This document shows, in pieces, positions 1 through 7,375 of a stretch of 39,001 nucleotides of DNA. Under the pieces are notes generated by a model. It was given only the letters and a program-made list of their open reading frames with translations, did no database searches and had not been told where the DNA came from. The position numbers and the translations under genes are program-made. Source of the DNA: Clostridia bacterium (GTDB lineage Bacteria > Bacillota > Peptococcia > Peptococcales > SKKY01); contig RZYW01000009.1 of assembly GCA_009930175.1 (NCBI GenBank), positions 1 to 39,001 on the forward strand, written 5' to 3'. The stretch's first letter is position 1. Every line of letters begins with the position of its first letter.

Positions 1-555
1 TTATAATCCTAATACATGGAACATTAATGGCAAAGCAGCAAAACCAATCGCTACGTTAACCGCACCAGCAACTTTTGTTAAAACTGGGCTTGGCTTATAC
101 CATGCAAAAGGTAAAACAATTGTAAGAACATTAATTAATAATAGCGTGATTCCAAGAGCTCCAAAGTTTCCATTTACCATGATATGCTTATATGCAAATA
201 CAGCAGTCATGAAGAAAATACCTAAGAAAAAGTGGGCATATACTTTTTTATCACCAGGATTATAAAAGTGCATAGCCACAACTACCCAGAAAAATCCGTA
301 TGTAGCAAAAATAGTACCTGAGAAAATTCTTGCTTCTGGGGCAATCCCCATATCAAAGAAAAACATACAAAAAGCAGTAAATAACTGTGCAAAACCGCCA
401 AAGTATAAAGCAACATTTGCAAGACTTCTGCCTAATTTAGCATGATCAGTATCTTTATCAACACCAATTCCAAGCTGTTCAATACCGAAGATCCAAACTG
501 TTACGCAAAGACCAAAAACACCAATTGCTTCTGGATTTACAACATTTAATGACAC
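1..555 (-). CDS. SatP/YaaH (GPR1/FUN34) family acetate transporter
   Basis: Probable inner-membrane proton-coupled uptake carrier for acetate or a related short carboxylate. The 184-residue protein has the family length and about six hydrophobic segments. The N-terminal signature, normally NPAPLGL, is present in altered form as NPEAIGV. The stop codon is the first three bases of the window, so the gene is complete. Start choice: an ATG at 561 lies only 2 nt after AGGAG, whereas a GTG two codons later, at 555, has an 8-nt spacing, so I prefer the GTG. The gene has its own promoter and is separated from the OFA carrier upstream by a terminator, so it is probably monocistronic unless genes beyond the window follow. 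Family assignment is firm; the substrate is inferred from the family. Confidence 0.88.
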   Translation of the reverse strand: MSLNVVNPEAIGVFGLCVTVWIFGIEQLGIGVDKDTDHAKLGRSLANVALYFGGFAQLFTAFCMFFFDMGIAPEARIFSGTIFATYGFFWVVVAMHFYNPGDKKVYAHFFLGIFFMTAVFAYKHIMVNGNFGALGITLLLINVLTIVLPFAWYKPSPVLTKVAGAVNVAIGFAALPLMFHVLGL

Positions 556-684
556 AGACATCTCTCCTATTTATTAAATTTTAGTTAGTCAAATTCTTTT
601 CTTTTTTTGAATCCAAAAACAAGTTGTTTTCAAATTCATAATTTTTTCAACAAAGTTTTTTTACAAACTTGATTACGATTTGAT

Positions 685-713
685 ATTATACTCTTTTAAA
701 TTCGAAATGGCAA
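685..713 (-). promoter_or_regulatory. SigA-type promoter of the acetate transporter gene
   Basis: On the minus strand, TTGCCA (708-713) and a perfect TATAAT (685-690) are 17 bp apart. They lie just past the terminator of the preceding gene and about 125 bp before the start codon, leaving an untranslated leader of roughly 120 nt in which I see no clear regulatory structure. Confidence 0.75.
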
Positions 714-747
714 GGCGTGATAAACAAAATGTCTCTAATTTATAGAC

Positions 748-780
748 AAAAAAAAAGACAAGGTTAACGTAACCCTTGTC
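748..780 (-). terminator. Intrinsic terminator after the OFA-family carrier
   Basis: On the minus strand GACAAGG (774-780) pairs with CCTTGTC (757-763), with partial pairing inside, and is followed directly by nine T residues (756-748). It ends the single-gene OFA transcript. Confidence 0.85.
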
Positions 781-818
781 AACTTATTTATTAATATATT
801 TTAACTGCCGAATATATA

Positions 819-2000
819 TTAACTGTGTTTCACTGGCTTTAGAATAAATCCAAAGAATGCTCCTACAAAGCAAAGTGCTGCTGCAACCAAAAACGCTGTT
901 TGGTAGTTTCCTGTAGCATCAAGAATAAATCCAGCAAGCTGAGGTCCAACTACTCCTCCAACACCCCACGCTGAGAAAAGAACCCCATAGTTTAAACCAA
1001 AGTTTTTAGCACCATAAAAATCTGCTGCTGCAGATGGATAAACTGCAAGCATAGCACCATAACCAAAAGTAATAACGCAAGCGCCAAGGGTTAGAAGAAG
1101 CATGTTACTGAATGTGGAATATAAAGCAAGTGTTGCACCTTGAAGAGCCATAAGAACCATCATGGTTTTTGCTCTACCAATTTTATCAGAAATAACTCCT
1201 GCTGCTGGTCTACCTAAAGCGTTTGCTATAGAAGCAATCATAACAACTGCTGCAGCATTTACTAAGCCATTAGACTGTTCAGATACAATTGTTGCCAGGT
1301 GACCAATAATCATTAAACCCGCCACTGCTCCAACAAAGAACATAATCCAAAGTTGCTTAAATTGAGTTGTTTTAATCATTTCCTGCCAATTATAATCTCT
1401 GCTGGCTGGCTTCGCAGCACCCGCAGCTGAAACAGCAGGTTTCTCGGGGTTTTTAAGTGTCATACCTAAAATTATAACAACCGCTAAGAATAAAAATCCA
1501 TAAGTTCTAAAAGTTCCTGCAATACCCATTGAAGCTATAAGAGTTCCTGTTAAAGGAGCTATATATAATGGTGCAAGTCCAAAACCACCAACGACAATAC
1601 CGGAAATAAGTCCTTTTTTCTCTGGTGCAAACCATTTAACTGCTACTGGAGTTGTTGCAGAATAACCTAAACCAATACCGGCTCCACCAAGTACACCAAA
1701 TGTTAATGCAAGTAATACAGATGAAGTTGATACAAAACTTGATAACAGCATTCCAGAACCCACAAAAACACCTGCCAAAACAACAACAAATCTTGGTCCC
1801 ATTTTATCCTGAAGTCTTCCACCAGGAATCATAAGAACAGCAAACATAATAATAGCCATTGTATATGGCAGTGATGCCTCTGATGCTGACCACCCATTAA
1901 TTTCTCTAAGGTTCTTAGCAAATACACTCCAAGCATAGAGAACACCAAATGAAAGGTTAATACCAACACCAGCTAAAACTATAAGCCAACCTCTTTTCAT
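819..2000 (-). CDS. OFA-family MFS transporter (monocarboxylate/formate type)
   Basis: Twelve-helix major facilitator of the oxalate/formate antiporter family, in the cytoplasmic membrane; members move oxalate, formate, lactate or other small carboxylates. The N-terminus (WLIVLAGVGINLSFGVLYAW) is typical of the family. The MFS loop 2-3 motif appears as GGRLQDKMGPR near residue 60, and a second copy, GVISDKIGR, lies between helices 8 and 9. A long polar linker near residues 185-205 joins the two six-helix halves. In helix 11 the NYGVLFSAWG stretch has Trp345 where I expect the substrate-binding Lys of OxlT, so true oxalate exchange is doubtful. The ATG follows GGAGG by 12 nt. The gene sits alone between its own promoter and terminator, beside the acetate carrier. 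The actual substrate cannot be read from the sequence. Confidence 0.9.
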   Translation of the reverse strand: MKRGWLIVLAGVGINLSFGVLYAWSVFAKNLREINGWSASEASLPYTMAIIMFAVLMIPGGRLQDKMGPRFVVVLAGVFVGSGMLLSSFVSTSSVLLALTFGVLGGAGIGLGYSATTPVAVKWFAPEKKGLISGIVVGGFGLAPLYIAPLTGTLIASMGIAGTFRTYGFLFLAVVIILGMTLKNPEKPAVSAAGAAKPASRDYNWQEMIKTTQFKQLWIMFFVGAVAGLMIIGHLATIVSEQSNGLVNAAAVVMIASIANALGRPAAGVISDKIGRAKTMMVLMALQGATLALYSTFSNMLLLTLGACVITFGYGAMLAVYPSAAADFYGAKNFGLNYGVLFSAWGVGGVVGPQLAGFILDATGNYQTAFLVAAALCFVGAFFGFILKPVKHS

Positions 2001-2039
2001 TTCTTTAATACACCTCCGTATTTTTTCACTACTCTGATG

Positions 2040-2069
2040 ATTATATCATTGCCATTCGCTTCTTGTAAA
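2040..2069 (-). promoter_or_regulatory. Extended -10 promoter of the OFA carrier
   Basis: On the minus strand, TTTACA (2064-2069) is followed after 18 bp by TATAAT (2040-2045). The -10 is preceded by TG and one base, the extended -10 form. The start codon is 40 bp downstream. Confidence 0.75.
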
Positions 2070-2150
2070 CAATTTATTAATATATTTATTATTTAATTTA
2101 ACTACTAATAAAACACTTTATTAAATACTATATAAAAAGACAAATTTAAT

Positions 2151-2192
2151 AAAAATGCCCTTAAATCATGTTTTTATCTCATGATTTAAGGG
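2151..2192 (-). terminator. Intrinsic terminator of the argF-argG-argH unit
   Basis: A perfect 13-bp stem (2158-2170 with 2180-2192) and a 9-nt loop lie 18 bp beyond the argH stop and are followed on the minus strand by GCATTTTTATT. The stem carries the 5' end of a clear U-tract only in the minus direction. Confidence 0.85.
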
Positions 2193-2210
2193 TAATATTC
2201 TTGATTAAGT

Positions 2211-3590
2211 TTATAATGTTGCTAATACTTCTATAGCCTTCTTTAATTCTTCTTCCGTCTTCTTAAAACCTGTCCCGCCTTTTATATCTCTTCTTTCAAC
2301 ACAAGTCCTTACATCAATTGCATTATAAATATCTTCCTCTATCATATCCGAGAATTTTTTAAACTCCTCTAACGTAAGATTATCAAGCTCTTTCCCATGA
2401 AGAATACCATAGGCCACAAGTTTACCTGAAACTTCATGAGCATCTCTGAATGGTAAGCCTTTATAGACCAGATAGTCCGCCAAATCTGTTGCGTTTGTAT
2501 ATCCCTTTTGAGCAGCTTCAAGCATTTTTTCTTTCTTTACTCTCATTGTTTTCAACATTGGAGCATAAACAAGCAAACATTTTTTCACAGTATCAATTGT
2601 ATCAAATAGACCTTCTTTATCTTCTTGCATATCTTTATTATAAGCCAGGGGGAGACCCTTCATCACAGTTAGGATCCCCATAAGATTGCCATAAACCCGA
2701 CCTGTTTTACCTCTAACTAATTCAGCCACATCTGGGTTTTTCTTTTGGGGCATAATGCTTGAACCAGTACTGTAAGCATCATCCAATTCAATAAACGCAG
2801 CCTCCTGGCTTGACCAGAAAATTATTTCTTCTGATAATCTGCTTAAATGCATCATTAAAATTGCAGAAAAAGATGTGAATTCAATAATGAAATCTCTGTC
2901 ACTAACCCCATCTAAACTATTGTTAGTAACCCCAGAAAGACCCAGCTCTTTTTGCACCATTTCTCTGTTTAAAGGGAATGTAGTTCCCGCCATGGCACCT
3001 GAACCCAAAGGAGATACTGAAGTTCTTTTTGCAGTGTCCTGGAGCCTTTGATAGTCCCTGTAAAACATTTCAAAATATGCAAGCATATGATGAGCAAAGT
3101 TTATAGGCTGAGCCCTTTGAAGATGAGTGTACCCCGGTAGCACTGTTTGTATATTTTCTGAGGCAACCTTTGTAAGCCCCTTCATAAGATTAACAAGCAA
3201 TTCACCAATTTCTTCCATTTCAGTTAATAAATACAATCTTACATCTAATGCTACCTGGTCATTACGGCTTCTTCCTGTGTGCAGCTTCTTGCCAACATCC
3301 CCAATTTTTTTTGTTAAAAGTGATTCAACATTCATGTGAATGTCTTCAGCCCCAACATCAAACTCAACTTTACCTTCACTTATTTCCTTAAGCACTTCCT
3401 GAAGACCATTAATAATCTGATCCGCCTCAGACTCACTAATTATATTTTGGAGCCCAAGCATTCTTGCATGGGCAATACTTCCTCTAATATCTTCTTTATA
3501 TAAACGTTGATCAAAGGAAATAGAAGAATGAAAATCTTCAACCAGGTGATCCGTTGTTTTGGAAAACCTTCCTCCCCACATTTTCTTCAT
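2211..3590 (-). CDS. argH: Argininosuccinate lyase
   Basis: Cleaves argininosuccinate to arginine and fumarate, the last step of arginine synthesis, as a cytoplasmic homotetramer. The 459-residue length is normal. The N-terminal [15 protein letters not shown] near residue 105 and the flexible catalytic loop [12 protein letters not shown] near residue 280, which holds the catalytic Ser, are all intact. I kept the first ATG because GGGGAG lies 9 nt before it; a second ATG three codons on gives the commoner N-terminus MWGGRF. It is the last gene of argF-argG-argH. A short hairpin with a T-rich tail stands between argG and this gene and may lower its expression relative to the upstream genes. Confidence 0.97.
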   Translation of the reverse strand: MKKMWGGRFSKTTDHLVEDFHSSISFDQRLYKEDIRGSIAHARMLGLQNIISESEADQIINGLQEVLKEISEGKVEFDVGAEDIHMNVESLLTKKIGDVGKKLHTGRSRNDQVALDVRLYLLTEMEEIGELLVNLMKGLTKVASENIQTVLPGYTHLQRAQPINFAHHMLAYFEMFYRDYQRLQDTAKRTSVSPLGSGAMAGTTFPLNREMVQKELGLSGVTNNSLDGVSDRDFIIEFTSFSAILMMHLSRLSEEIIFWSSQEAAFIELDDAYSTGSSIMPQKKNPDVAELVRGKTGRVYGNLMGILTVMKGLPLAYNKDMQEDKEGLFDTIDTVKKCLLVYAPMLKTMRVKKEKMLEAAQKGYTNATDLADYLVYKGLPFRDAHEVSGKLVAYGILHGKELDNLTLEEFKKFSDMIEEDIYNAIDVRTCVERRDIKGGTGFKKTEEELKKAIEVLATL

Positions 3591-3613
3591 AATTTTTCTC
3601 TCCCCTTCAAATT

Positions 3614-3640
3614 AAAAAATAAAGCTGACATAAGTCAGCT
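3614..3640 (-). terminator. Weak terminator-like hairpin between argG and argH
   Basis: AGCTGAC (3634-3640 on the minus strand) pairs perfectly with its complement at 3623-3629 around a 4-nt loop and is followed by TTTATTTTTT. It begins 8 bp past the argG stop and ends before the argH ribosome-binding site. The stem is only 7 bp and the T-tract is interrupted, so partial termination or mRNA 3'-end protection is more likely than a full stop. Confidence 0.5.
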
Positions 3641-3648
3641 AATATTTC

Positions 3649-4851
3649 TTATTTCTTAGTATTTTTTTCCATCATTGCTCTGACTTTTAAAGGAAGACCA
3701 AATAAATTAATAAATCCTTCAGCATCCTTTTGGTTATATACATCATCCTCTTCAAAAGTCACAAATTCCTGACTATATAGTGAATACTGTGATTTTGAAC
3801 CTGCTGACATACAGTTTCCTTTATATAATCTTAATTTTACAGTACCAGTAACATTTTTTTGAGTGGTATTGATAAATGCATCTAAAGATTCTTTTAATGG
3901 CGTATACCATAAACCATCATAAACTAACTGAGCATATTTTACTGCAACAAGTTGCTTATATTCCAATGTTGCTCTATCTAATGTTAAAGATTCCAAATCT
4001 TGGTGGGCTTTATATAAAATAGTACCACCTGGAGTCTCATAAACACCCCTTGACTTCATACCCACAAGTCTGTTCTCAACCATGTCAACAATACCAATAC
4101 CATTTCTTGCACCAATAGCATTAAGCTCTTCAAGCATTTCAACTGGTCCAAGTTTTTTGCCATTTACTGTTACAGGATTACCTTCAACAAACTCTATTTC
4201 TACATACTCTGCTTCATCCTGAGCATTTTCCGGGTGACATGTAATCATATAGATATCTTTTTTAGGTTCGTTCCATGGATCTTCAAGATCTGATCCTTCA
4301 TGACTTAAGTGGAAAAGGTTTCTATCCATACTATAGTTTTTCTCTTTAGTTACAGGAACTGGAATCCCTCTTTTTTCTGCATAGTCAATAGCATCTTCTC
4401 TGGACTTAATATCCCACTCTCTCCAAGGTGCAATAACTTTCAAACTTGGGTTCAAAGCAAAAATTGTAAGTTCAAAACGAACCTGGTCATTTCCTTTTCC
4501 AGTAGCTCCATGAGCTATGTAGTCAGCTCCTTCTTTTTCTGCAATTTCCACAAGTTTCTTGGAAATTAATGGTCTTGCAAAAGAAGTCCCTAATAAATAT
4601 TTTCCTTCATATAAAGCTCCAGATTTTATTACTGGAAAAACAAAATCCTTAACGAATTCTTCTTTTAAATCTTCAATATAAATTTTTTCTGCCCCTGATT
4701 TAATAGCCTTTTCATTTAAAGGAGCAAGTTCTTCTCCCTGGCCCAGGTCTGCAGCCATACAAATAACCTCAAGATCATAATTTTCCTTAAGCCATGGAAT
4801 AATAATTGATGTATCCAATCCTCCAGAATACGCTAATATAACTTTTTTCAT
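3649..4851 (-). CDS. argG: Argininosuccinate synthase
   Basis: Joins citrulline and aspartate with ATP to give argininosuccinate, AMP and pyrophosphate. The 400-residue protein begins with the N-type ATP pyrophosphatase loop AYSGGLDTS (residues 7-15). The family stretch [13 protein letters not shown], involved in nucleotide and aspartate binding, is also present. AGGAG stands 9 nt before the ATG. It lies 20 bp after argF and 58 bp before argH, so the three genes form one unit whose order matches the reaction order (argF, argG, argH). Nothing is missing or unusual in the protein itself. Confidence 0.97.
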   Translation of the reverse strand: MKKVILAYSGGLDTSIIIPWLKENYDLEVICMAADLGQGEELAPLNEKAIKSGAEKIYIEDLKEEFVKDFVFPVIKSGALYEGKYLLGTSFARPLISKKLVEIAEKEGADYIAHGATGKGNDQVRFELTIFALNPSLKVIAPWREWDIKSREDAIDYAEKRGIPVPVTKEKNYSMDRNLFHLSHEGSDLEDPWNEPKKDIYMITCHPENAQDEAEYVEIEFVEGNPVTVNGKKLGPVEMLEELNAIGARNGIGIVDMVENRLVGMKSRGVYETPGGTILYKAHQDLESLTLDRATLEYKQLVAVKYAQLVYDGLWYTPLKESLDAFINTTQKNVTGTVKLRLYKGNCMSAGSKSQYSLYSQEFVTFEEDDVYNQKDAEGFINLFGLPLKVRAMMEKNTKK

Positions 4852-4871
4852 TATTTATTTCTCCTTTTCTA

Positions 4872-5801
4872 TTACATTATTGCAGCTAAAATTCCCTTAT
4901 GGGCGTGAAGTCTGTTTTCAGATTCATTAAAGATAACCCGGGAATATTTTTCAAATATTTCAGCCGTAATTTCCTGCCCCTTGTAAGCGGGTAAACAATG
5001 CATAACAATGGCATCTTTCTTCGCTAATTCTAGCACTTTTTCATTTATCTGAAAACCTTTAAAAACTTCTTTTCTTGCTGCAGCTTCCTCTTCCTGCCCC
5101 ATACTTGCCCAAACATCGGTATATAAAACATCTGCTCCCTTGGCACCTTCCAATGGGCAGTTTACATATTTAAGAGTAGTATTTTGATCTTTCTTTAAAG
5201 ATTCCGCCAGCTCTTTGATTTCCGTATTTACCTGGTAACATTCTGGAGTGGCTATAGTAACATTCATCCCCATAATAGCTCCCCCAATCAACAAAGAATG
5301 AGCCATATTATTTCCATCACCAATATAAGTCAAATTAATTCCTTCAAGTTTTCCTTTTTCCTCTATTATTGTCATCATATCTGCCATAACCTGAGTTGGA
5401 TGGAATAAATCTGTTAATCCATTAATAACCGGAACCGAAGCATATTTGGCAAGGTCATCAACTTCTTTTTGATCAAAAGTTCTGATAAGAATTCCGTCAA
5501 CAAAGCCAGATAGCACTCTTGCTGTATCTTCTATAGGCTCACCACGACCAATTTGAGACTCTTGAGGACTTAGAAAGACACTACTCCCGCCTAATTGATA
5601 CATACCTACTTCAAAAGCAATTCTGGTGCGCGTAGAGGCCTTTTTAAAGATCATCGCAAGGACCTTATTCTTCAAAACAGGAGTTTCTTCTCCTACCTTC
5701 TGCTTTTTCTTAATATCAAAAGACAAATCTAAAATATATTGCAATTCTTCTCTGGAAAAATCTTTAAGTGATATAAAATTCTTCCCTTTTAAACTAATCA
5801 T
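4872..5801 (-). CDS. argF: Ornithine carbamoyltransferase
   Basis: Transfers the carbamoyl group of carbamoyl phosphate to ornithine, giving citrulline. The carbamoyl-phosphate loop STRTR (residues 56-60), FHPTQVMADM, and the ornithine-binding HCLP motif near the C-terminus identify it. The frame is open from an ATG at 5816, but that ATG overlaps the ribosome-binding site and would lie only a few bases into the predicted transcript. GGAGG sits 8 nt before the ATG at 5801, giving MISLKGKNF and 309 residues, the usual family start and length. It is the first gene of argFGH. Its promoter carries an ARG-box-like sequence and closely resembles that of argC. The anabolic role follows from the operon; arginine deiminase genes are absent here. 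Confidence 0.95.
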   Translation of the reverse strand: MISLKGKNFISLKDFSREELQYILDLSFDIKKKQKVGEETPVLKNKVLAMIFKKASTRTRIAFEVGMYQLGGSSVFLSPQESQIGRGEPIEDTARVLSGFVDGILIRTFDQKEVDDLAKYASVPVINGLTDLFHPTQVMADMMTIIEEKGKLEGINLTYIGDGNNMAHSLLIGGAIMGMNVTIATPECYQVNTEIKELAESLKKDQNTTLKYVNCPLEGAKGADVLYTDVWASMGQEEEAAARKEVFKGFQINEKVLELAKKDAIVMHCLPAYKGQEITAEIFEKYSRVIFNESENRLHAHKGILAAIM

Positions 5802-5825
5802 AAAATCATCCTCCATTAATGTATA

Positions 5826-5854
5826 ATTATACTTATGTATGCATATTTTTGCAA
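5826..5854 (-). promoter_or_regulatory. argF promoter
   Basis: TTGCAA (5849-5854) and a perfect TATAAT (5826-5831) on the minus strand are spaced by 17 bp. The predicted transcript starts about 18 nt before the argF ATG, so control must act at initiation; there is no room for an attenuator. Confidence 0.75.
5840..5853. promoter_or_regulatory. Candidate ArgR/AhrC operator of argFGH
   Basis: TGCATATTTTTGCA matches the ARG-box core TGNATWWWWATNCA at all but one position and fills the spacer and part of the -35 of the argF promoter. The same core with identical placement occurs at argC. Binding here would block RNA polymerase when arginine is plentiful. The repressor gene is not in the window. 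Confidence 0.65.
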
Positions 5855-5885
5855 CATTCTATTTTTAATTTTATACCCCTTTTCC

Positions 5886-5914
5886 TTGAATTTTAAATAG
5901 CAAAGTACTAGACT
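5886..5914 (+). promoter_or_regulatory. Possible promoter of the crotonase/NUDIX pair
   Basis: TTGAAT (5886-5891) and TAGACT (5909-5914) are 17 bp apart on the plus strand, just before the GGAGGTG site at 5924-5930. The -10 is a poor match, so this is only the best candidate in the divergent gap between argF and the crotonase gene. Confidence 0.35.
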
Positions 5915-5935
5915 TATAAATAAGGAGGTGTTTTT

Positions 5936-6703
5936 ATGAGTTATAAAACAATATTACTTAATAAAGAAAACTACATAGGAACAATATCAATGAACCGGCC
6001 GGAAGAATTAAATACCTTTAGTAGCCAAATGGCTGCAGATTTAAACTCAGCTTTACTGGAAATGGATTCAGATCCAGAAATAAGGGTAATTGTAATTAAA
6101 GGGGAAGGACGAGCATTTAGTGCAGGGATTGACCTTTCCGAATTTGAAGGAAAAAGTTATTGCGAACTGGTGGAATGGGTTAAGCCAATTAACAATATCA
6201 CCCTTACCATTAGTAAAATAAAAAAACCTGTTATAGCTTCTGCTCATAAATTTGCTGTTGCAAATGGTGTTGCCCTGGTTGCAGGTGCAGATTTAGCAAT
6301 AGTTTCTGATGATACCAAATTTGGAACCACCGCAGTAAATATCGGACTTTTCTGCATGGGACCAGCAGCAACTTTAATTCAAAATATCGGAAGAAAGAAA
6401 ACACTAGAGTTACTTCTTACAGGAGACATGATTGACGCTGAAGAAGCAGTAAGAATTGGATTAGTTAATTACGCAGTCCCCAAAGAACAGTTAGAAGAAA
6501 AAACTATGGAGCTTGCAGCTAAAATTGCATCAAAAAGTCCAACAGCAGTTCAAATTGGCAAATCTTCTTTCTATGAAATTGCTGATTTAGAATATGCCAA
6601 AGCTTTGGACTTCGTTTCCCAGCACTTCGCAAGCCTCTGTGCCACAGAAGAAGCAAAAATTGGATACAACGCTTTCAAAGAAAAGAAAACAATAACATGG
6701 TAA
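5936..6703 (+). CDS. Enoyl-CoA hydratase/isomerase-family (crotonase fold) protein, ECHDC3-like
   Basis: Acts on an acyl-CoA thioester; the exact reaction is unknown. The 255-residue protein has the crotonase oxyanion-hole regions FSAGIDLSEF (61-70) and ANGVALVAGADLAI (from residue 109). Aligning by eye to rat crotonase, Glu158 matches the catalytic Glu164, but the position of Glu144 is Ala133, so ordinary hydratase chemistry with two glutamates is unlikely. The VNIGLFC stretch (134-140) resembles ECHDC3-type proteins. GGAGGTG stands 5 nt before the ATG. The NUDIX gene follows after 25 bp and is probably cotranscribed, linking both to CoA thioester or CoA turnover. No other fatty-acid or butyrate pathway gene is nearby. 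Confidence 0.88.
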   Translation: MSYKTILLNKENYIGTISMNRPEELNTFSSQMAADLNSALLEMDSDPEIRVIVIKGEGRAFSAGIDLSEFEGKSYCELVEWVKPINNITLTISKIKKPVIASAHKFAVANGVALVAGADLAIVSDDTKFGTTAVNIGLFCMGPAATLIQNIGRKKTLELLLTGDMIDAEEAVRIGLVNYAVPKEQLEEKTMELAAKIASKSPTAVQIGKSSFYEIADLEYAKALDFVSQHFASLCATEEAKIGYNAFKEKKTITW

Positions 6704-6728
6704 ATTGAATTCAGAAAGGATATAGATC

Positions 6729-7349
6729 ATGAACAGAGCTTTTTTTGAAAAACTAAAAGACAGACAACTTAGAATAAACGGATACGAAAACCTTAAAAAG
6801 TTTGGTGTTCTGGTTCCTCTGACCTGTATTAACAATGAATATCACCTTATTTTTCAAGTACGTTCGGATAAAATTTCCACCCAGCCAGGTGAAATCAGTT
6901 TCCCCGGAGGGGGCAGGGAACCGGGGGATAAAACGATTATTGAAACAGCTATAAGAGAAACTCAAGAAGAATTTGGCTTAAGCAGAGATAAAATAAATGT
7001 TTTAGCCCATCTTGATACACTTATAACTCCTTACAATATTGTAATTCGCCCCTTTGTGGCAGAAATTTTAGATTACGATAAAATTATTCCAAATGAATCA
7101 GAAGTTAAAGAGGTCTTCACTGTTCCTCTCAGTTTTTTTACTGAAAATGACCCTGAAGAATATTTTATTGATATCCAGGCTAAAATTAATCCTGAAAAAA
7201 AATTCCCCACCCACTGGGTTGATACTGATTATAACTGGAGAGTAGGGAAGTACTCCGTTCTATTTTATCAATATGAAAATAGAATTATTTGGGGTTTTAC
7301 AGCAAAAATTATAGAAAATCTTGTTAAGATCATAAAAAATCCCTCCTAA
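6729..7349 (+). CDS. NUDIX hydrolase, CoA pyrophosphatase (NudL/YeaB type)
   Basis: Likely hydrolyses CoA or oxidised CoA derivatives to 3',5'-ADP and 4'-phosphopantetheine. The NUDIX box runs from about residue 61 to 84 (GGREPGDK, then AIRETQEEFGL) with the metal-binding REXXEE core. It is preceded by QVRSDKISTQPGEISFPGG, the extra motif that sets CoA pyrophosphatases apart from other NUDIX proteins. The 206-residue length fits. AAAGGA lies 8-9 nt before the ATG. The last three sense codons and the stop lie inside the stem of the shared terminator with carB. Pairing with a crotonase-fold gene suggests a housekeeping role in CoA ester metabolism, which is inference. Confidence 0.92.
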   Translation: MNRAFFEKLKDRQLRINGYENLKKFGVLVPLTCINNEYHLIFQVRSDKISTQPGEISFPGGGREPGDKTIIETAIRETQEEFGLSRDKINVLAHLDTLITPYNIVIRPFVAEILDYDKIIPNESEVKEVFTVPLSFFTENDPEEYFIDIQAKINPEKKFPTHWVDTDYNWRVGKYSVLFYQYENRIIWGFTAKIIENLVKIIKNPS

Positions 7350-7367
7350 ATATTTAGGAGGGATTTT
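7336..7367. terminator. Bidirectional terminator between the NUDIX gene and carB
   Basis: A perfect 32-base inverted repeat centred between 7351 and 7352 (CCCTCCTAAAT with ATTTAGGAGGG plus A/T ends). On the plus strand it runs into TTTTATTTAT and on the minus strand into TTTTTTATG, so it can end both converging transcripts. It overlaps the end of the NUDIX coding sequence. Confidence 0.9.
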
Positions 7368-7375
7368 ATTTATAA

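Noticed and set aside
561-745. Riboswitch in the long leader of the acetate transporter
   Set aside because: The leader is A/T-rich and I found no strong nested helices or terminator/antiterminator pair.
2450-2683. Plus-strand open frame inside argH, and similar plus-strand frames inside argG, carB, argC, argD, the HD-GYP gene and the ribosomal genes
   Set aside because: They lie antisense to long, well-conserved genes, lack ribosome-binding sites, and their translations have no family resemblance.
5802-5816. Longer argF beginning at the ATG at 5816
   Set aside because: That ATG is part of the region carrying the ribosome-binding site for the ATG at 5801 and lies almost at the predicted transcript start.
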